DNA from: Pseudoalteromonas undina
Lineage (GTDB): Bacteria; Pseudomonadota; Gammaproteobacteria; Enterobacterales; Alteromonadaceae
Length of the DNA: 64,000 nucleotides
Direction: 5' to 3'
Assembly: GCF_000238275.3 (NCBI RefSeq)
Contig: NZ_AHCF03000003.1
Span: forward strand, 1,984,001 to 2,048,000
The notes beneath the pieces were generated by a model. The model was not told the origin of the DNA. It did no database searches and was given only the letters and a program-made list of their open reading frames with translations. The translations under genes were made by a program, and so were the position numbers. This document shows positions 61,636 to 64,000 of this stretch, in pieces; position 1 is the stretch's first letter, and every line of letters begins with the position of its first letter.

Positions 61636-62572
61636 AGTTGTTAGTCCTTACGTCTTGGCTAACTAAGTTAATATCATAGGGTGTGGTTTGGTAAACGTAA
61701 TAGTTTAACCAGTTTGAAAACAGTAAAAACGCGTGGCTTTGCCATGTTTTAGAGGGTTGTTTGCTGGCATCGTCATCAGGAAAATAGTTTTCGGGCTTTG
61801 GCGCATCGGGACTTTTTTGTAAATCGCGCTCATATTCGGCTTTTAAACTGTCGGCATCGTATTCGGGGTGGCCGGTAATAAACACTTGGCTGCCGGATTT
61901 ATTTTTAAGTAAATACGCCCCTACTCGTTCAGAGCCCGCTAATACCACCAGCTCTTCACAGGCGTTTATTTTATTAATATCTATGTGGCCATAGCGTGAG
62001 TGGGGTACTAAAAAGGTATCGTCAAAGCCGCGGGTAAGTGCACCATGGGCAAAGTAACATTGATGGGTAAACACCCCGCAGAGTTTATTGTCTTTTAAAT
62101 CGCGCTTTAAATTATAACGGTGGTATAAGGCCGCGTGGGCAGCCCAGCACGAAAACAAGGTAGAAGTTACATGTTGCTCGGCCCAATCAATAATTACTTT
62201 GAGCTCTTCCCAATACGCTACTTCTTCATACTCTAAATGTGCGAGCGGTGCACCGGTAATTAACAGTGCATCGTAGTTGTTGTTTTTTACTTCTGAGAAA
62301 TAACGATAAAAAGTATCTAAGTGTTGCTCAGAGTTGCTACTACTGCGGTGCGTATCAAGGCGCAATAGCTCAACATTTACTTGCAGCGGAGAGTTAGCCA
62401 ACAAGCGAATAAACTGTACTTCGGTTTCTACTTTATTAGGCATAAGATTAAGAATAGCTAAACGCATAGGGCGTATTTCTTGGGTTTTTGCACGCGTTTT
62501 TGGCATTACAAACACGTTTTCATGACGTAAACGTGCAATAGCTGGCAATTCGTCTTCTACTGTAATTGGCAT
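61625..62572 (-). CDS. metA: Homoserine O-acyltransferase MetA
   Basis: A 315-residue enzyme that acylates homoserine, the first step of methionine synthesis. The catalytic C142 is in [11 protein letters not shown], with the downstream [16 protein letters not shown] and [11 protein letters not shown] motifs. At position 111, which sets acyl-CoA choice, it has Ala ([10 protein letters not shown]) rather than Gly or Glu; the small residue suggests succinyl-CoA. First gene of the metA-metH1-metH2 operon. Confidence 0.93.
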   Translation of the reverse strand: MPITVEDELPAIARLRHENVFVMPKTRAKTQEIRPMRLAILNLMPNKVETEVQFIRLLANSPLQVNVELLRLDTHRSSSNSEQHLDTFYRYFSEVKNNNYDALLITGAPLAHLEYEEVAYWEELKVIIDWAEQHVTSTLFSCWAAHAALYHRYNLKRDLKDNKLCGVFTHQCYFAHGALTRGFDDTFLVPHSRYGHIDINKINACEELVVLAGSERVGAYLLKNKSGSQVFITGHPEYDADSLKAEYERDLQKSPDAPKPENYFPDDDASKQPSKTWQSHAFLLFSNWLNYYVYQTTPYDINLVSQDVRTNNYAE

Positions 62573-62649
62573 TCTTAAAGCTCCTGCTCATAAAAACCGA
62601 GAGTTAATACGCTCTCATTATGAACAGAATGCCAAAAATATCAACCTCT

Positions 62650-62665
62650 AGATGTATAGATGTCT
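62650..62665 (-). promoter_or_regulatory. MetJ operator (two met boxes) upstream of metA
   Basis: On the minus strand, AGACATCT and ATACATCT stand in tandem, close to the MetJ consensus AGACGTCT, 78-93 bases upstream of metA. This implies repression by MetJ-SAM. Confidence 0.82.
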
Positions 62666-62797
62666 AAATGAAATTTATTCACGCGGTTTGTATAAATTGA
62701 ATATGTACTTTAAAACAGTGCCATTCGTTGACTGTTTCACCTGTGAGCCACTACAATACAGCATTGAAATTTTTATTATTATTTGAAGGCTTCTTCC

Positions 62798-64000
62798 ATG
62801 GTTTTACCTGATAAGTTTATATTCTCGATGAGTCGAGTATCTAAGGTTGTGCCACCAAAACGCACTATCTTAAAAGATATTTCGTTGCATTTTTTCCCAG
62901 GCGCAAAAATTGGTGTGCTAGGTTTAAATGGTTCTGGTAAATCATCACTACTTCGCATTATGGCGGGTGTTGATGAAGAGTTTGAAGGTGAAGCTCGCCC
63001 TCAACCAGGCACTAAAATTGGTTACTTACCGCAAGAGCCTGTTTTAGACGAAAGCAAAACAGTTCGTGAAATTGTTGAAGAAGCTGTAGGTGAAGTAAAA
63101 CATGCCCTTAACCGCCTTGACGAAGTGTATAACGAATACGCAATGGAAGGTGCTGACTTTGACGCACTGGCTAAAGAGCAAGGTGAATTAGAAGCGGTTA
63201 TTCAAGCCCACGATGGTCATAATATCGATAACGTATTAGAGCGTGCTGCCGATGCACTTCGTTTACCTGAGTGGGATGCTAAAATTGAGCACCTATCGGG
63301 TGGTGAGCGCCGTCGTGTTGCTATTTGTCGTTTGTTACTTGAAAAACCAGACATGCTGATTCTCGATGAACCAACTAACCACTTAGATGCTGAGTCGGTT
63401 GCCTGGTTAGAGCGCTTCTTACATGACTACGAAGGCACTGTTGTGGCAGTAACGCATGACCGTTACTTCCTTGATAATGTAGCAGGTTGGATTTTAGAGC
63501 TTGACCGTGGTGAAGGTATTCCGTGGGAAGGTAACTACTCGTCTTGGCTTGAGCAAAAAGATGCCCGCTTACAACAAGAGCAAAAATCTGAAAAAGCACG
63601 TCAAAAGTCGATTGCACAGGAACTTGAATGGGTGCGTTCAAACCCTAAAGGTCGTCAAGCTAAGTCAAAAGCACGTATGGCGCAGTTTAGCGAGCTACAA
63701 CAATCTGATTACCAAAAACGTAACGAAACCAACGAATTGTTTATTCCACCTGGCCCACGTTTAGGTGACCAAGTATTAGAAGTAAACAACTTACGTAAAA
63801 GCTTTGGCGACCGCGTTTTAATTGATGACTTAAGCTTTAGCATGCCTAAGGGCGCTATTGTGGGTATTATTGGTGCCAATGGTGCAGGTAAATCAACGCT
63901 ATTTAAAATGTTAAGCGGTGAAGAGCAGCCAGATAGCGGTAATATCAGCATTGGTGAAACAGTAGAACTGGCAACTGTTGATCAGTTCCGTGGCAACATG
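62798..64000 (+). CDS. ettA: Energy-dependent translational throttle ABC-F protein EttA (partial)
   Basis: The first 401 residues of a gene cut by the window end. It has the first ABC domain (Walker A GLNGSGKS at 42-49, signature LSGGE at 166-170, Walker B LILDEPTNHLD at 187-197) and a linker. The second domain begins with GANGAGKST. The N-terminus MVLPDKFIFSMSRVSKVVPPKR (split) and the PtIM linker are EttA-like. EttA binds the ribosomal E site when ATP is low. GAAGG lies 8 bases before ATG. It is divergent from metA. Confidence 0.95.
   Translation, partial: MVLPDKFIFSMSRVSKVVPPKRTILKDISLHFFPGAKIGVLGLNGSGKSSLLRIMAGVDEEFEGEARPQPGTKIGYLPQEPVLDESKTVREIVEEAVGEVKHALNRLDEVYNEYAMEGADFDALAKEQGELEAVIQAHDGHNIDNVLERAADALRLPEWDAKIEHLSGGERRRVAICRLLLEKPDMLILDEPTNHLDAESVAWLERFLHDYEGTVVAVTHDRYFLDNVAGWILELDRGEGIPWEGNYSSWLEQKDARLQQEQKSEKARQKSIAQELEWVRSNPKGRQAKSKARMAQFSELQQSDYQKRNETNELFIPPGPRLGDQVLEVNNLRKSFGDRVLIDDLSFSMPKGAIVGIIGANGAGKSTLFKMLSGEEQPDSGNISIGETVELATVDQFRGNM

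Noticed and set aside
62573..62797. SAM riboswitch upstream of metA
   Set aside because: No conserved SAM-box pattern; tandem MetJ boxes explain control better.
1..64000. CRISPR arrays, insertion sequences, tRNA or rRNA genes
   Set aside because: None seen on either strand by reading; no repeat-spacer pattern, transposase or cloverleaf-like segment stood out.

Overview
The window is an A/T-rich chromosome segment of a marine gammaproteobacterium, most likely Pseudoalteromonas or a close Alteromonadales relative. The evidence is the gene content (split MetH, MetJ-type operator at metA, DUF2256, DUF2986 and DUF3360-like proteins, H-NOX with a histidine kinase) and a Vibrio-type lateral flagellar gene set. 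No sequence search was run, so the genus is an inference from gene content and remembered family features.

Layout. 1-3.4 kb: end of a photolyase/cryptochrome gene with its DUF2256 partner, an alanine dehydrogenase/opine synthase-like gene, an OsmC hydroperoxide reductase and a stand-alone EAL phosphodiesterase. 3.4-13.6 kb: housekeeping and accessory genes (secreted M20 dipeptidase, TDT exporter with a LysR regulator, an OprC-like copper TonB receptor, an XRE/membrane-protein pair, an MFS exporter, a zinc alcohol dehydrogenase and DUF1499). 14.1-15.6 kb: an H-NOX nitric-oxide sensor and its histidine kinase. 15.8-18.3 kb: hrpB. 18.3-52.4 kb: one continuous lateral flagellar cluster. 52.9-57.8 kb: a DUF3360-like membrane protein, CsbD, an Asp/Glu racemase, three poorly known genes and a 30-residue small ORF. 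57.9-62.6 kb: a metA-metH1-metH2 methionine operon behind a MetJ-type operator. 62.8 kb to the edge: ettA, truncated by the window.

The flagellar cluster looks complete: rod, hook, rings, export gate, C-ring, ATPase, flagellin, cap, chaperones, stator, sigma-28, anti-sigma and a sigma-54 activator (LafK). It carries no chemotaxis genes and no flhF/flhG. Apparent transcription units, in order of transcription, are: flgB-L plus lafW (minus); lafA (minus), separated from lafBC by a hairpin; lafDEF-lafS-lafTU-pilZ-fliMNPQR-flhBA (minus); motY-lafK-fliEFGHIJ, perhaps running into hrpB (minus); and flgA plus flgMN (plus).

The main discovery is regulatory. A well-formed cyclic-di-GMP-I (GEMM-I) riboswitch aptamer heads the motY-lafK operon, so c-di-GMP would act directly on synthesis of the lateral master regulator. 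Two sigma-54 -24/-12 elements, before flgB and before lafD, each have the same tripartite element GGAAG-N5-CTTCC-N5-GGAAG upstream, a candidate LafK enhancer site. lafA and flgM share a candidate LafS promoter, TWAG-N15-GTCGCT. A PilZ gene lies between motB and fliM, an EAL phosphodiesterase is in the window, and an H-NOX/kinase pair (a family that often controls c-di-GMP) lies 2.7 kb from the cluster. Together they suggest a nitric-oxide and c-di-GMP switch acting on lateral flagella at several levels. The lafS (fliA) gene is also odd: its frame is interrupted by an amber codon near the only plausible ATG, so its true start is unresolved.
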